This document shows, in pieces, positions 12,601 to 24,803 of a stretch of DNA of 64,000 nt. Numbering within the stretch: the first letter of the stretch is position 1; every line of letters begins with the position of its first letter. Both the position numbers and the translations under genes were made by a program. This stretch comes from Chlamydoabsidia padenii (lineage: Eukaryota; Mucoromycota; Mucoromycetes; Mucorales; Cunninghamellaceae), in NCBI GenBank assembly GCA_025330725.1, contig JAIWND010000021.1, positions 124,001 through 188,000 on the forward strand, given 5' to 3'. The notes beneath the pieces were generated by a model. It saw nothing but the letters and a program-made list of their open reading frames with translations, searched no databases and had not been told where the DNA came from.

Positions 12601-15401
12601 ATCCGTCAACCCAATATCACCAAGACAAGTTCCCAAGCATCGATACCATTTCGTCTTGGTCATAGTTTCCATTGTGTTTGCTTGTATTTCCGGATTCAGA
12701 TGATGTTGGGCACCTTGTAAAACAGCCATTGAATACCCAGATCGTAAACCAGGAGAGATACGAGCGTTTTCCCAGGCAGCAACAAATTGTCCACCGATCT
12801 GATCTTCTTTACTGTTCGAGAGAATCCCATCACCACTTGTATTGTCCTTCTTGTTGCTGGAGCCACCATGTTCGTCCAAGAAAAAACCCCGCCGCATATG
12901 ATCCAATTCATGAGACATCAAAGACACCAGAACGTCGGTGTGCCCCATGTTAACCCCCGTTTCATAAATGTCGTCAAGGTATTGTTTGGCCTTTTCAGGA
13001 AGCAAAGGCAGAATATCAGGTACTGGGAAGAAGGATAAAGCACGAAGAGCAGATTTCTTGACAGACGCATCAGAAGAATGAATCAACACTGCCAGATAGT
13101 CGTTTAATATGACTTGCTTGAATTCACTATAAGGTTCAGAGACTATGAACAATAATGTTAGTTCCATACTTAGTCATGTTTCCTTCTCTTTCCACCCCCC
13201 CCATGATACTTACGATCATCCTTTTTTCCAGTTATTTCAAAGAATTCACATAGGCGCCGCAAGAGTAAAGATGATTGATCCACTGGCACCTGGAGACCAA
13301 ATTGAGCAATATAACTGACAGCAACCAACCAGAGAGACCGAGGTTCTGCCATTCCAGCGTTGACACAGGCACACATTGCTTGGACGATGATAGACAGAGA
13401 TCCCACGTGGACATATTGACAAGTTTGGAGTAAGGAGATGAGCATGGGTAATATATCAGGCGCGCATTCCCGAGGATGATGTAAACACAAGTCCCGCATT
13501 GTTGTCAAAATACTTAATTCCATTTGTGTACTTCCAGTCTTGTCGATTTCAGTCAAATTGCCACGACCATTGTTCAATTTTCGCCGAAGGATCCAGTCAG
13601 AGAGTACCTTTCGAAGTTCTTGCCAAATACGAGGTTGTTTATCGTGTAATTTTTCCATGATCTTCAATCCAATACTAGACATCGTTGTTTCTCGAGTGGT
13701 GTGAGACAGTGTGTTCATCAGGCTGGTCAAATCTTTTGTTCCATGAATGAGTGATTTAGTGATGTGGAGGATTTTTGTGGTAGTAACAGGATCATTGGTG
13801 CTGACTAGAGCAGGAATCGAATGGTGAAGTATGTAGAGCAAGGTATCAGTTGTTACCGCCGAGTGTTGCATGAGATATATTAAGACCATTAAAACAGGAA
13901 ATTTGAGTGAGGTTTGTTCCTGAGATCCATTTAGTAGGTGTACAATTTCATCCAAGTAAGTCACCCGAATAGATGCATTATTGTTGAATAATAGTGGCAC
14001 ACAAAAGAGGATGGAGTGAGTATATGACACCGTTTCTGGAGATTGTTGCTTGCTATCCACAGACTTTCGATCCAAATATTGTAAGAGGTAAGGCACCATA
14101 TGACACATATTTCCCGAGATGTGATGCGAATCGACTTCCTTGTTGATCTACAAATAACAAAGCTTGATATGAGTATTTTCTTTTCTTATCTTTTCTTCCA
14201 ACCTTACCTTTTTAATGATATCTGTAGAGTCAGCAAAAGAAGTGATGCCATGTTGATTAATAGTAGACACAAGACCGAGTATGACAGTTTTCAATTGCAA
14301 AGATTTGACATTGTCCTGAAGTTCAGCCAAGGTTTGGAACAGAGGCAAAAGCGCGACCATCATGATATCCGATTGACATTGTTCGAGATTCACCAAGAGT
14401 TCCATCAAACCAACAAGAGCATATTGATCATCCACCGTGGAAGCGGTCAGGAGCAAGTAAGAAAGAGAGCACCACACCAAGTAAAAATTGGGAGAAGCAA
14501 TCGTGATCTTGTTGTCGCCCACAAGTTCTTCAATAGCCATCACCTTTTCCAGTCGATTAACATAGGATAGAGTCGGGTTTTGTTGCATTGAGGCATCGTA
14601 GGCACGTTGTAAGAGCATATAGACCAAGTCGTTTGTCATTAGTGTCAGGTCTTCAAAGTCTTGGGTTTGGTGCAAGGTGGTATTGAAGGTCAGAGCATTA
14701 ATGACGGTATCTACAATAGACAGATAGTTGTGTTGGGAGTATTGAGAAGGGTATCGTCTGCAAACATCAAGAAGGTAATGAATGATCATTTCGACAGAAT
14801 GGTCGTCGTCCACCATTAAAAGATTGTTGAATCGGTTGAGGAGAGCCGCAGAATCAATATCACCAAGATTCATTAAAAACACAGAGTCATAAAAGGGCAC
14901 CAAAGCTTGAAAGATGGCATCACCAAAAGAGTCCTTGCACTGATTCAAACAAAAGTCAGCTTCCACCAGCAAGTCGTAGTAGAGTTGAGGTCGTTGTCGA
15001 AGTATCCACACAAAGGGGTGGTTGCCGGAATGCAATCCAGCCAAGTCTGTTGATTGTGTTGCTTTCCAAAGAACCAATTGAGTAATAGACCGCATAAATA
15101 TACCAAGACGAGCTGGTTCAGAGGTAATGAGGACAAGATTTTGATAGTGTTGGATGGTTGAAAAGAAGTCTAGTTTTGATGTCTTGACAGCCATGACCAC
15201 TTTGTCGCAAGCACTAGATATAGCAATAGTTGATAAATCCGACCCCCCTAGTATTTTCCATAGTTTGTCGACTTTATCTGGTGCAAGTAATGTTGTTTGT
15301 TGTACTTGGACAAAGCGATGCTGTATAATCGTCTCGTCTTTTTGTGCCATGATTATTGATGAGAAGGGAAGCGAAAAAATAGAAAAGCGTGAATCACCCA
15401 T
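9676..15401 (-). CDS. FOCAD-like long HEAT/armadillo-type protein
   Basis: A very long minus-strand gene of about eight exons (15401-14205, about 14155-13215, 13145-12420, 12338-11670, 11600-10630, 10570-9915 and 9854-9676). The frame continues through each splice and ends RAQLQDIIPFE with a TAG at 9676. The product is about 1,700 residues of mostly helical, leucine-rich repeats. HPFVWILRQRPQLYYDLLVE in the first exon and TTMRDLCLHHPRECAPDILP in the middle resemble blocks of vertebrate focadhesin (FOCAD), which is reported to bind the cytosolic SKI RNA-decay complex. Two in-frame starts are possible (15401, MGDSRFS; 15350, MAQKDET); both have A at -3. The family call is from memory of these blocks and general architecture. 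An alternative is an unrelated HEAT-repeat scaffold. Confidence 0.68.
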
Positions 15402-15697
15402 TTTAAATAAAATTCAAATGCAAACTCCGATAAGACAGGCACTTTTACAGAGGCGATGACTCTTTGACAGATGATTGATATTATGCAACCGTTTTTATAA
15501 AAAGTTATATATATATATATATATATAGCCCTTCAATACTTTCTTGTATGTTCTTCTGTTGAAGAAGATGGACTTTTACTTTTTCTCAATGCACATCTCG
15601 ATCATGATCCTTAGCTTCGGAGCATTGGTTTTATGAATCAGGCATACAGTGGCTAATTTTGAGCATCATTGATGTCACATATCATAATGCATTACAG

Positions 15698-15774
<77 letters not shown>

Positions 15775-16271
15775 ACTTGCTGAGGGAGAGGCTTTATTAT
15801 CATGACAGATGCTACATATCATACTTCTGCACGAATGTCATGAATTTCAAAACCCGACATTGATCGTTCGACATCAGGGCTGGCCAAGTCTATTACCTAA
15901 TATAGATTGATCAGGCCAAGTTACTTGTCAATTGACATGGTACCCAGTAAGTTAATCATACTGTAGTCAAGGGCAAAGTAGCAAGATGGAAGTAATGTCA
16001 ATAGTTCTCCAAGTTATAAAGTGATCATATGATATTTCCTATCAAACAACAATTTATGCATGGTACACTTACCGTGACACATCCAAAAAAAAAAAAAGAG
16101 AATACAGTATAGACACAACAACACCCACATAATACAAAACACATTTATATATACTGTATGTAAAAAAAAAAAAAAAGAGCAAACTTTGTATCATTTTATT
16201 AAAAGTTAAAAAGTTTATAGACTATACCAGGGAAGGTGTGATTGATGATGTATGGGGAAGGAGGGGGGCAT
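15402..16271. other. Intergenic with a 71-nt poly(A) run
   Basis: Upstream of the FOCAD-like gene and downstream of the complex I gene. Contains a TA dinucleotide run (about 15507-15527), a homopolymer of 71 A (15702-15772), TTTCAAAACCCG (15845-15856), and nothing convincingly coding. Confidence 0.55.
15702..15772. repeat. Poly(A) homopolymer, 71 nt
   Basis: An uninterrupted run of 71 A. Its true length may differ in the organism because such runs are assembly-sensitive. It could be a retroposed poly(A) tail, but no gene-like copy lies next to it. Confidence 0.9.
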
Positions 16272-16959
16272 CTAAGAGGATTCGTATTTGGAGGTATCGA
16301 CGCCATGGTTGTTGTGGTTGGCCAAGTTAAACCAAGGAATGGCACCTACAAGTAATAATAGTAAAAAGTGTTAATACCCATGATGATCATCCTTCCATTC
16401 TCTTTACTTACTGAATTTTAATTGTGCGAATCGAGAGTTACGAGCTGATTCGTTTTGGACATGTTCAGGCATCAAACTATCCCCATATAAAGCCTTGCCT
16501 TCCTTTAAACGTTGTTGCATTTCTTGTTGATCCTTGGCCACTTCTTGTGCATTTTCAGTCCAGCCCCAGAAACGTACTATTCAAAAAGGATTCGTTTAGT
16601 ATCAGTTTTTTCTTTTTTAATCCTTCCACCCCCCCCTCTTAGTTGACCTACAGCTGCTGTTTTGATATGCGTATAAGAAACCACCAAAAGCACCAACAAT
16701 AGTAGCCAGGCGAAGAGGCAAGCGAAGGTTACGAGCAGGACCAGCAGGATTGGCCTTTTCTATAAAACAAGAAACTTTAGTTATTTCCTTGCACTGGTTA
16801 CTATTATGACTTACCCATGGCAAGTAAAAGACCAGGAGCAGCAGCAGTACCAGCAGCCCAAGCAGCATAATCAGAATTTCTAAAGTAGCGTACCACACGG
16901 AAGAAGTGAGGATCAGTGTCAATCACAGGATATTCGTTGTTGAAGGTTTTAACAGGCAT
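16272..16959 (-). CDS. Mitochondrial complex I 21-kDa accessory subunit
   Basis: Fungal NADH:ubiquinone oxidoreductase has an accessory subunit of about 21 kDa in its membrane arm with two Pfam regions. Four minus-strand exons give MPVKTFNNEYPVIDTDPHFF, then VVRYFRNSDYAAWAAG, a hydrophobic stretch (LRLATIVGAFGGFLYAYQ), RFWGWTENAQEVAKDQQEM, and the C-terminal IPWFNLANHNNHGVDTSKY. These match the conserved blocks I remember for the Neurospora nuo-21 family (YPVIDxDPHFxRVVRY, RFWGW, PWFNxxNHNxHGVDT). Start 16959 is the only ATG ahead of the first block; the stop is a TAG at 16272-16274. The protein is about 155 residues. No separate cleavable presequence is evident. Confidence 0.85.
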
Positions 16960-17391
16960 CGTAATGTAATCTATTAAAACAAAGAATGGAATAAATAAAG
17001 GTTAACCATTCGTATTATACAAGTGTAAAAAAAAGTTGACGACAGCCTTACAATATCAAAGAGTGGGGAATGACAATCAATGTACACACTACAAGCACAC
17101 ACAAATGATAGATTAATTAAGAGAAGAGAGAGAGAGAGAGGGAGAAATTGTTTTTGCGGAGATAGGAAATCTTTTACCCTGACTGAGACACACAAAGAAT
17201 GGAATACAAATTGGCCTGAAGTGACGTCGAATGAAAAGCTGGATCAGATCGGCCATTCAAATCATCCATTGCATAAATAACCCCCCCCCCATGGGATTAT
17301 CATTTAAACACTACATACAAAGACAAAGATAGCATTGATTCCAATTATATGATATCGATATTTACATGATTATAGGTTTTATTGGATGATG
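16960..17391. other. Intergenic
   Basis: Promoter side of the complex I gene and 3' side of the SNF2 gene. Holds a GA run (about 17130-17150), a run of C at 17281-17290 and no credible coding frame. Confidence 0.5.
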
Positions 17392-17752
17392 CTAAAAAAA
17401 AGAATTGTCTATATCTAAGGTAGAAGGAAGTGTATCGGTGTCCATGTCATCAAAATCATTATCAACATCCATATTATCGTCGACGACTTTATCCATTAAT
17501 TGTTCACTAGTTGAGTATTCAGGAGGTTGTATTTGATCCACGACGGATTTGAATAGTTCATTCTATGTAAAAACAAAAGGGGACCAAGACGATTAGATCA
17601 TGTTGAAGAGGGAGGGGAGGGGAATTACTTACCTTCTTCTTCAGCACATCATCCAGTAGTCCTTCCTCGATTGTATCCTTTATAATTACAGTATGGATGT
17701 AGGTTACCTTTGTTTGGTTCATTCGATGGATCCGAGCAATGGCTTGTTCTAC

Positions 17753-17793
<41 letters not shown>

Positions 17794-20445
17794 ATTGTGA
17801 GCAGATGGAATGCAACCAATCAAAGATTACTTTGACTTACCCATTGTGGCTATCGAAAGGTGAAAAATAAAAAAATAAAAAAATAAAAAGAGTATGTAAT
17901 CAAAGGTGAGTTTGTGTTTCTTTTCATGTTCCATTTCTAAAACTGTACCTGGATTCCACCATCGATCAAGAAGTACCATATGATTCGCACACTGTAAGTT
18001 CAACCCCACACCACCAGCTTTCAGGGATAGAAGAAGGACTTGACAACTTGGACTAAAGTTGAAGATTTCAAGACTATTCTTGCGTTGATAGTTTGCCATG
18101 TCACCGATATCTAAAGAATAGGAAGAAGAGTCAATCAGGATTTCCTATTTTGGCCATTTCAATTATGCAAACTTACAATTCGCATGCCTGATGTTAATTC
18201 CTTTTAATGTTTTTGATAGCATCACCAACAGATCCACAAACTATAATACAAAAGAATATATTAGCAACATTATCTTATCCAATCCAATTATTTACCTACC
18301 TGAGAGACAACCACGATCTTATCATGAGGTGCTTTTTCAAGAGATTCGGTCAAAAACTTGACAAGCCAAGATACTTTGGTTGATTGCGGCATAAAAGGTA
18401 ATTTTTCCAATTCTTGCATATTCGGTTGTGTCAGCTGGCTTTCATCACATTGGTCACTATAAAAGACAAAGTTTTGGTTAAGATTACATTTATGTGTGTG
18501 TGTGGTTTACTTACTAAAAGTCTTCAATGATTTCGCACACTTGTCGAAGTTCACTATCCCCATCCCGACGATGATGTCGATTACCTTGGACAACAGCTGC
18601 TGTACTAAGAATATTGACAACTTCTTCGCTAGTTTGTGTTTGTGAGGTTGGAATCAAGTCTGGGAATTTATTGAGTAATAGTTGATGATGACCGCATACT
18701 AAAGAAGAAGAAAGAGTTTAATTTACATCCCAGTGATTTTGCCCTCCCTCCCCCCCTTTTTTTTCACCTTGTTTCAATCGAAGATATAGTAAAGAAGATC
18801 CTAATCCATCATCTTGTAAACCTGGAGTACTTCGACCCGCCTTTAATTGTTTGTATAGGATAGTTTCGAGGTAATCATAGAGCGCACGTTCCGGAGGAGT
18901 GAATTCCAATTCCACGCGAATTTCCCTTTTCGGCTTGAGACACAGGTGAGATTGTAGTTGTTCCTTTTTTCTTCGAATCATATGATTCGATAAAAGAGCC
19001 TTGATGTAATTCATATCGTTTCGTTTCTCTAAAGGAAGATCCACCCGAAGGAATTTGAAGATGGGATAGAGTTCAGATATATTATTCTAGTTAGATAGTA
19101 TCTTGTTAGTAGGTTTGATTGTCGTTCATTTTTCTTTTCTTTTCTGCTTAGCCTTACCTGCAAAGGAGTACCAGTCAGACACCATCTGTATGTTGAAGTC
19201 AAACTAATGATAGCATCGGCCAGCTTGGTTCGAATATTGCGTAACTTGTTACATTCATCTGGATCACTACAAGTTAGTGGTTGTGTTTTGGCTCTCCTAT
19301 AATTTTTAATTTACCTAATACAACCCGATACCATTGGAAGTCAAATAGAGGAGAAGGGTGATTTTTGACATGTTTGCGTTGATATTCAGATCGGACCCGG
19401 TCATAAGTTGTGATCACCACTTTAAAACAAGGTTCTAGACAAGAGAGAGAGAGAGAGTATGTTATCATATAATCTTGATTTCCCACCATACTTACGTTCC
19501 ATCAAAAATGTTGTCTCTTCAGAGTAAATAAAATAAGGCAAACTACCAAAGTTTGATTTCGTTCGAATTTCCTCTGTCCAATGATGTGCTACCTAGATCA
19601 ACTGTATGATTAGTACTATTCTTTGGGTATCATCCATTCGCCCCTTACCCCATGTGATGGTACAATGATTAAGGTTTTTGCTTGTATGTCCAGTTTTGGT
19701 TGTTGTCGTATTAATACTGTCAAGATTTGCAGAGTCTAGGTAATGACAAGTGATCAGCAAAGAGTGCCCGTCACTTGGTTTTTTCTTCTTCTTCTTTTGA
19801 TTCCTTACCTTACCAAGGCCCATCTATTAAAACGAGCTATTTAGTCAACCCATTTTTATCCTTGTATTCTATATTTACCTCGTCAGCCAATATCCCACCT
19901 CGTACTGATTGTTCCATTCTGATCATTTGTTGAATCCCTTGTTCTTGGTGAGGTTGTAATTGTATTCCACCACGTAGTTTGGCATGGACTAGACAAAAAA
20001 AAAAAGGTGAGTTTTATGTTGGACATATATAGTTTGTTGTACTTTACCTGCATTCATATCAATATCAGGAATGTCGGAAATGTCATCAATAGTCGTTACA
20101 AGAATATGATCTTTGTCTATTAGGATTTTTTATAAAAGTAGAATCAGATCAAAGACGAGTTGTTGTTTTTTATCATGACTTACCCCGTAGCCAAAATGCA
20201 CTTTCAATTGGAGAGTAGATTCCACCATTGTCGACATAAATGTGATATACTACCCCAGGTTGCCACTCATGAGAATAACTGGCGCATAGCCGGGTCAGTA
20301 AACACGTCAGATCCTCGTCTTCATGAATATGTAGCCAATATTTGACACCTTGGACTTCGGATCGTGCAATTAACCGTACCACTTTGGCGGCACCTTTACG
20401 GCATTTTCGACAGTTTGATAATCCGGTTGCAATAGTATCTGACAT
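17392..20445 (-). CDS. SNF2-family ATPase (Rad5/Rad16-like group, no RING seen)
   Basis: A multi-exon minus-strand gene encoding both SNF2 lobes. N-lobe: [17 protein letters not shown], the Walker A context [20 protein letters not shown], motif Ia [14 protein letters not shown], motif [13 protein letters not shown], motif [24 protein letters not shown]-lobe: [38 protein letters not shown] and [13 protein letters not shown]. These motors remodel nucleosomes or strip proteins from DNA. The Rad16/HLTF relatives have a RING between the lobes; here the linker (about 18500-18720) shows no C3HC4 pattern. The N-terminus ([15 protein letters not shown]) has a Cys-x2-Cys and a downstream His and Cys that may form a zinc module. 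A long acidic C-terminal tail ([16 protein letters not shown]) follows. About 750 residues. Confidence 0.85.
17751..17792. repeat. GA microsatellite in an intron of the SNF2 gene
   Basis: A nearly pure GA dinucleotide run inside an intron between the NPxT and QAIARIHRM coding segments. No function is implied. Confidence 0.7.
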
Positions 20446-20683
20446 GATGGAGTACAAAAAGATAAAGAGAGAGAAAGGTAAAAAAAAAAAGGGACACCCA
20501 AATATTCAGATGTTCAATCACCGATCCAATTCCCGCCTGTCATTTTTTTTTTTTTTTTTTTTTTTTTTGATTGATTTTGACGTAGTGATAAAAAAATACA
20601 ATGGATGAGTTTATTGGGAATAGCAAAAAGTAATATGAATGCAATAATAAAAAGTGTCTATATGTTATATACATAGTTCTATA

Positions 20684-23648
20684 TCAACATCGACAGGATA
20701 GTTTACCAACATAATAACTGAAGAGCATCAGTAAGAAGATAACAGAGAGTTGAGGCCCGTTGAATGATAGCTGATCCCCAATAACGATGATGCTGTTACT
20801 TCGTTGTCGTGTCTATCAGTAATAAAAACAAAACAAAAACAAGAGTGAGTACTTAGGCTGGAGGGATTTTGTATTGGTGTTTTTTACCTGTGTTGGAAGA
20901 TCAGATTTATCTGGTGAGAATAGATCTAAGAGAAGAGCACACCTGAGTTAGTTCCTCCTTCCCATTCATGCAAAATTTATATTTTCTTTTCTTTTCTTTC
21001 ATAATACCTTGATACTCGTCGTCTTTTATTGATACGTGTGTATTGTCGGGCATTAATGGATGAGTTGGTGTGATTTCCTTGTCGTCCAAGCTACTATCCT
21101 CCGGTGGTGAATCCTGTTTGGGTTCGACATTAATTTCAATAACAGCACCCTCCAAATCTTCATGTCGTGTATAGATCCGGATCCCATCAAGTTGTTGCAC
21201 CACCGAAACATGCTGATCCGGCCGAGTGACCACATGGAAAGAATGGGGATACACATTGAGATGAGTACGAATATCAGTACACCACTCCTTGTGTCGCCGA
21301 GACGGAGAATGTTTTGCAATGTAAGCCAATTTGTAGTGGCGAGTATCGGTATCATAAGTTTCCCAAAGCACCTTCCCCGCTACACGTCGAATATAAGGAG
21401 GACAGCCATAAGAAGTGAGGTAGCGTTGGACATGCAATACAGACGTCGGCACTTGAATGGTCAAGCGTCGAATGATAGCAAAAGGTAGTGGTGTGGTGCC
21501 TGCCAAATCCATATGAGAGATCAATGTCATTTTGACCCCAGTTCGTTTGCCTTGGTTGTTTTTGATCACTTGGAATGTCCAGCCATAGATAATGATTCGT
21601 CCGCGAGTGTAAGTGTCGGGGTTTTCGGGTATGAGATGATCAGAGACGCTGGTGGAGACGACATGGATCGTTTCGGATCGAGGATCACTGTCGATTTGGG
21701 TGAGTAGGCAAAAGTCGCGGCTGTTGATCGGGAAAAGGCTTTTCATTCGAAGAGACACCAAGTATTCTTTTTGAGAGAATCGTTCGACAATGTCACCACC
21801 TTCAAAAGAATCGTCCCCTATATATACAAAAGTCCATTTAGTTCCTGGTAAAAGTTCATTTTCATCCCATTCAACTTACATTTTGTTCTTGCACCAAAAC
21901 ATTGTACCACAGAGCATACTTGCTCGGCCGTCCAGGGTCCTTCAATGAGTCCATCACCACGTAGAATAGGTAGTGCCGATCCTTGCACTGCCTTGGAAAA
22001 AATCTTGACCCCTTCTTTTTCTTCAACCAGTTTCCATTCGTCCATATCACTTGACAAGAGCCGTTTGTAGTTGGTCAGACTTTCTTTTCGAGCAGCACGA
22101 TGTCGGGCCAATGGATAGAGTTTTAAGCTTGTCGAATCCCGATCTGCATCATTAAGAGTGGAGCTGTTAACGATGTCATGATGAGTTGGTGGTATAATAG
22201 CATCGTCACCAAAAGTGATCCGCCTTGCAAGTGAGGAAGATCTTGATGTTGTTTGTTGAGAGTTCAATGAAGAATGCCGTGGTGGAGGATTGGTCAAGAT
22301 AGAAGCCTGATTTGTCACTACTGAACTAGAAGAAGAAGAAGAAGAGTGAGTTGATGATTTCGTTTTTCAATCAAAGTTACCTTGTCGTCGAGGGAGTCAT
22401 AATAGAAGGTCGTCGTCGAGTATAAACAGATAAAGGGCTGAGGAATTTATTGATTGGTTTGGGTTGTTGTTCCTTTTTGACAGATGTTTGTGCTTTGTGC
22501 TTTAAATAATCATCGATGGAAGCAATCACCAGTGGTTTACGAGCCAGAGATTTTTTAGTCAAGCCAGGGATCCAGCCCCGAACAATTTCCTCGGTAATAA
22601 AGGTGACATGAGTGGATGGTGGTATGGTAGGTAAGAGTTTTAAAATCCATCCGTGTAACTATACAGCATAAAAGGAAGAGGTTAGATTTACAACGATATT
22701 TGATGAGCAAATGTCCTTTTTTTTCTACCTTGACATGATGTCTTGCTCTTCCCGGCTGTTTTGCCACACGATTGGTTTCTACACTGGTACAAGCAAATAT
22801 GATTACACCATCATTTGAGCAGTCGATTTTTTCTACAAGTGTCAAGTCATAGGCTCTATAAAAAATAAGAGGGTAAGAGGGAGGTCATTTTTTTTCTATC
22901 TTTTCTAATTTGTAACTTACTTTGTAGATCCGTTTGATCTGTATGTTTCATAAGTGATCGACGTGGTATCATTCAAATTCTGTATCAAGTTTCCATCTTC
23001 AAATCTAAAAAAAAAAAAAAAAAGGTCAGTTTTCATTTCATACAGTGCTGATTTTATGTTTACTTACAGATCATCCCATAGTTTTCGCATACCAATAACA
23101 TAAAAGACAGACTGAGGAGTAAATCCCTTGATCACCAATTCGCCTTTAAAAACAGTCAATTTGTCGTTGGAGCCTTGTTGTAGCATGTAGACGATGACCC
23201 CACTTTTATGTTTCAGTACCTTTTTCCATTCCTTTTCCTTTTCATACTGTTTAATGGATTCAATGGCCTTGTCAGCTTGGTAGGAGTGGTAACTTGTCGA
23301 GTCAGGAGGAGGCTGGAAGGATGACCAAGAGTTTGATGAATGGCCGTTTAATATACTTGATAATTGTTGTTGATCTTCATCGTCACTAAAAGGATAAACA
23401 CCACGTGGAGGAGTGTCCATGTCCGATTCAGGTTCAGTATAACCACTATCTCTGTCTTGCAGATATTGTGATTTGGGGTAAAGTTTAGGTACATTGGGAT
23501 CTTGTAGATCGGTTTTACGCCGCATTACCAGATCAATAAATGAATTAAAAGAAGAGGAAGTGAGAAAATTGGGTTTCGCGTGGGATGTAAAATTGGATAA
23601 TGTAGTATTTTCAAATCCCGCTTTAGTGTAACTTGTTTCAGACTCCAT
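20684..23648 (-). CDS. Two-START-domain protein with C-terminal tail anchor
   Basis: START domains form lipid-binding pockets. Exons on the minus strand give a low-complexity N-terminus, a first START-like domain (SGVIVYMLQQGSNDKLTVFK, YETYRSNGSTKAYDL, LHGWILKLLPTIPPSTHVTF, IPGLTKKSLARKPLVIASI), a linker rich in S/R, and a second (WKLVEEKEGVKIFSKAVQG, LRGDGLIEGPWTAEQVCSVV, LFPINSRDFCLLTQID, DLAGTTPLPFAIIRRL). A further folded-looking region (HKEWCTDIRTHLNVYPHSFH) follows. The last exon ends in one hydrophobic helix, PQLSVIFLLMLFSYYVGKL, plus a short polar tail, so the protein is probably tail-anchored at the ER or another organelle. About 850 residues. It is head to head with phosphomannomutase. 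The transported lipid is unknown. Domain calls are by eye. Confidence 0.75.
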
Positions 23649-23669
23649 TCCTCATCGGGATTTGTAAAT
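23608..23669. promoter_or_regulatory. Two recurrent-element copies in the START/phosphomannomutase promoter
   Basis: TTTTCAAATCCCGC (23608-23621) and CGGGATTTGTAAAT (23656-23669) flank the start codon of the START gene and lie 110-170 nt upstream of phosphomannomutase. The first copy is inside the first codons of the START gene. Confidence 0.4.
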
Positions 23670-23777
23670 CGTACCTGTTTCTTATTGGCTGAAAAACCTG
23701 CCTAAGGAAATAGCGATCGACAATAAAGCGCGGACAGCTTTATTTCCTTTCTTTTCCCTCTATTTTTATCCTTCACT

Positions 23778-24803
23778 ATGGCCATTCCTTTTAATGAACG
23801 AAACTATCCTGATACTCTTGTCCTATTCGACGTTGATGGAACACTGACACCAGCTCGTCAAGTATGTAGGTAAAACCTCTTTGACATTCACTCTCAACTC
23901 ATTCGACCCCTTCTTTTTTTTATAGGACGTCTCTGATGAAATGCTCAAGGTACTCTCTAAACTACGGCAAAAGGTGGTCATTGGTTTTGTTGGTGGCTCT
24001 GATCTAGTTAAACAAGAAGAACAACTTGGTAGTAATGGTAAGTTTATTTACTTTTTAGCTGGATGTGATTTGTAACTCTTCTTCTTTATGATAGTCCTTG
24101 ATCTATTTGATTATTGCTTCCCTGAAAATGGACTGACTGCTTATCGTCTTGGGAAACAATTAAAATCACAGGTAATAGGAGGAAGAAGGGGAGAGACATG
24201 TATATGAACGGGCTTTTATTAAATTGACAATGCACATATCTTACATTTCCTTTTATAGAGCTTTATCGAATGGATTGGTGATGAAGATTATACAAAGTTG
24301 ATCAACTTTTGTTTGCATTATATTGCTGATATGACTCTACCAAAGAAAAGGTAAAAAAGAAAAGGTGGGAGGGGAATACAAAACTAATTTTTTATTTTTT
24401 CAGGGGTACCTTTATCGAATTCCGAAATGGTATGATCAATGTGTCTCCAGTGGGTCGTAACTGCTCTCGTGAAGAACGCAATGAATTCGAAAGATATGAC
24501 TTGGAACATAAACTGCGAGAAAAGTTTGTAAATGATCTAAAAAAGGAATTCCCTGATCTGGCATTGACATACTCTATTGGTGGGCAAATCTCTTTTGATG
24601 TGTTTCCTACTGGCTGGGATAAGACCTATTGTTTGGATCGTATCAAGGATGAAGGTTTCAAGACAATCCACTTTTTTGGTGACAAGACTTTTAAAGGTGG
24701 TAATGACTATGAAATTTATCATCATCCTCAAGTCACTGGTCATTCTGTTAATAGCCCTGAAGATACCATTCGTATTCTTAAGGAACTCTTCCCTTTAGAT
24801 TAG
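23778..24803 (+). CDS. SEC53: Phosphomannomutase (Sec53/PMM family)
   Basis: This enzyme converts mannose-6-phosphate to mannose-1-phosphate for GDP-mannose, used in N-glycosylation, GPI anchors and cell-wall mannan. Five exons on the plus strand give about 253 residues, normal for the family. The HAD-type motif [12 protein letters not shown] holds the nucleophile and acid/base aspartates. Other family blocks are [86 protein letters not shown] and [17 protein letters not shown]. Start ATG 23778 gives [13 protein letters not shown]. Introns interrupt after residues about 28, 65, 91 and 122. It shares a 129-nt divergent promoter with the two-START gene. Confidence 0.95.

Noticed and set aside
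15669..15863. Lysine-run ORF
   Set aside because: Translation of the 71-nt poly(A) tract.
23600..23630. tRNA-like TTCAAATCCCG (T-loop-like sequence) here and at other motif copies
   Set aside because: No matching acceptor, D or anticodon arms within tRNA distance; the sequence belongs to the recurrent promoter-type motif.
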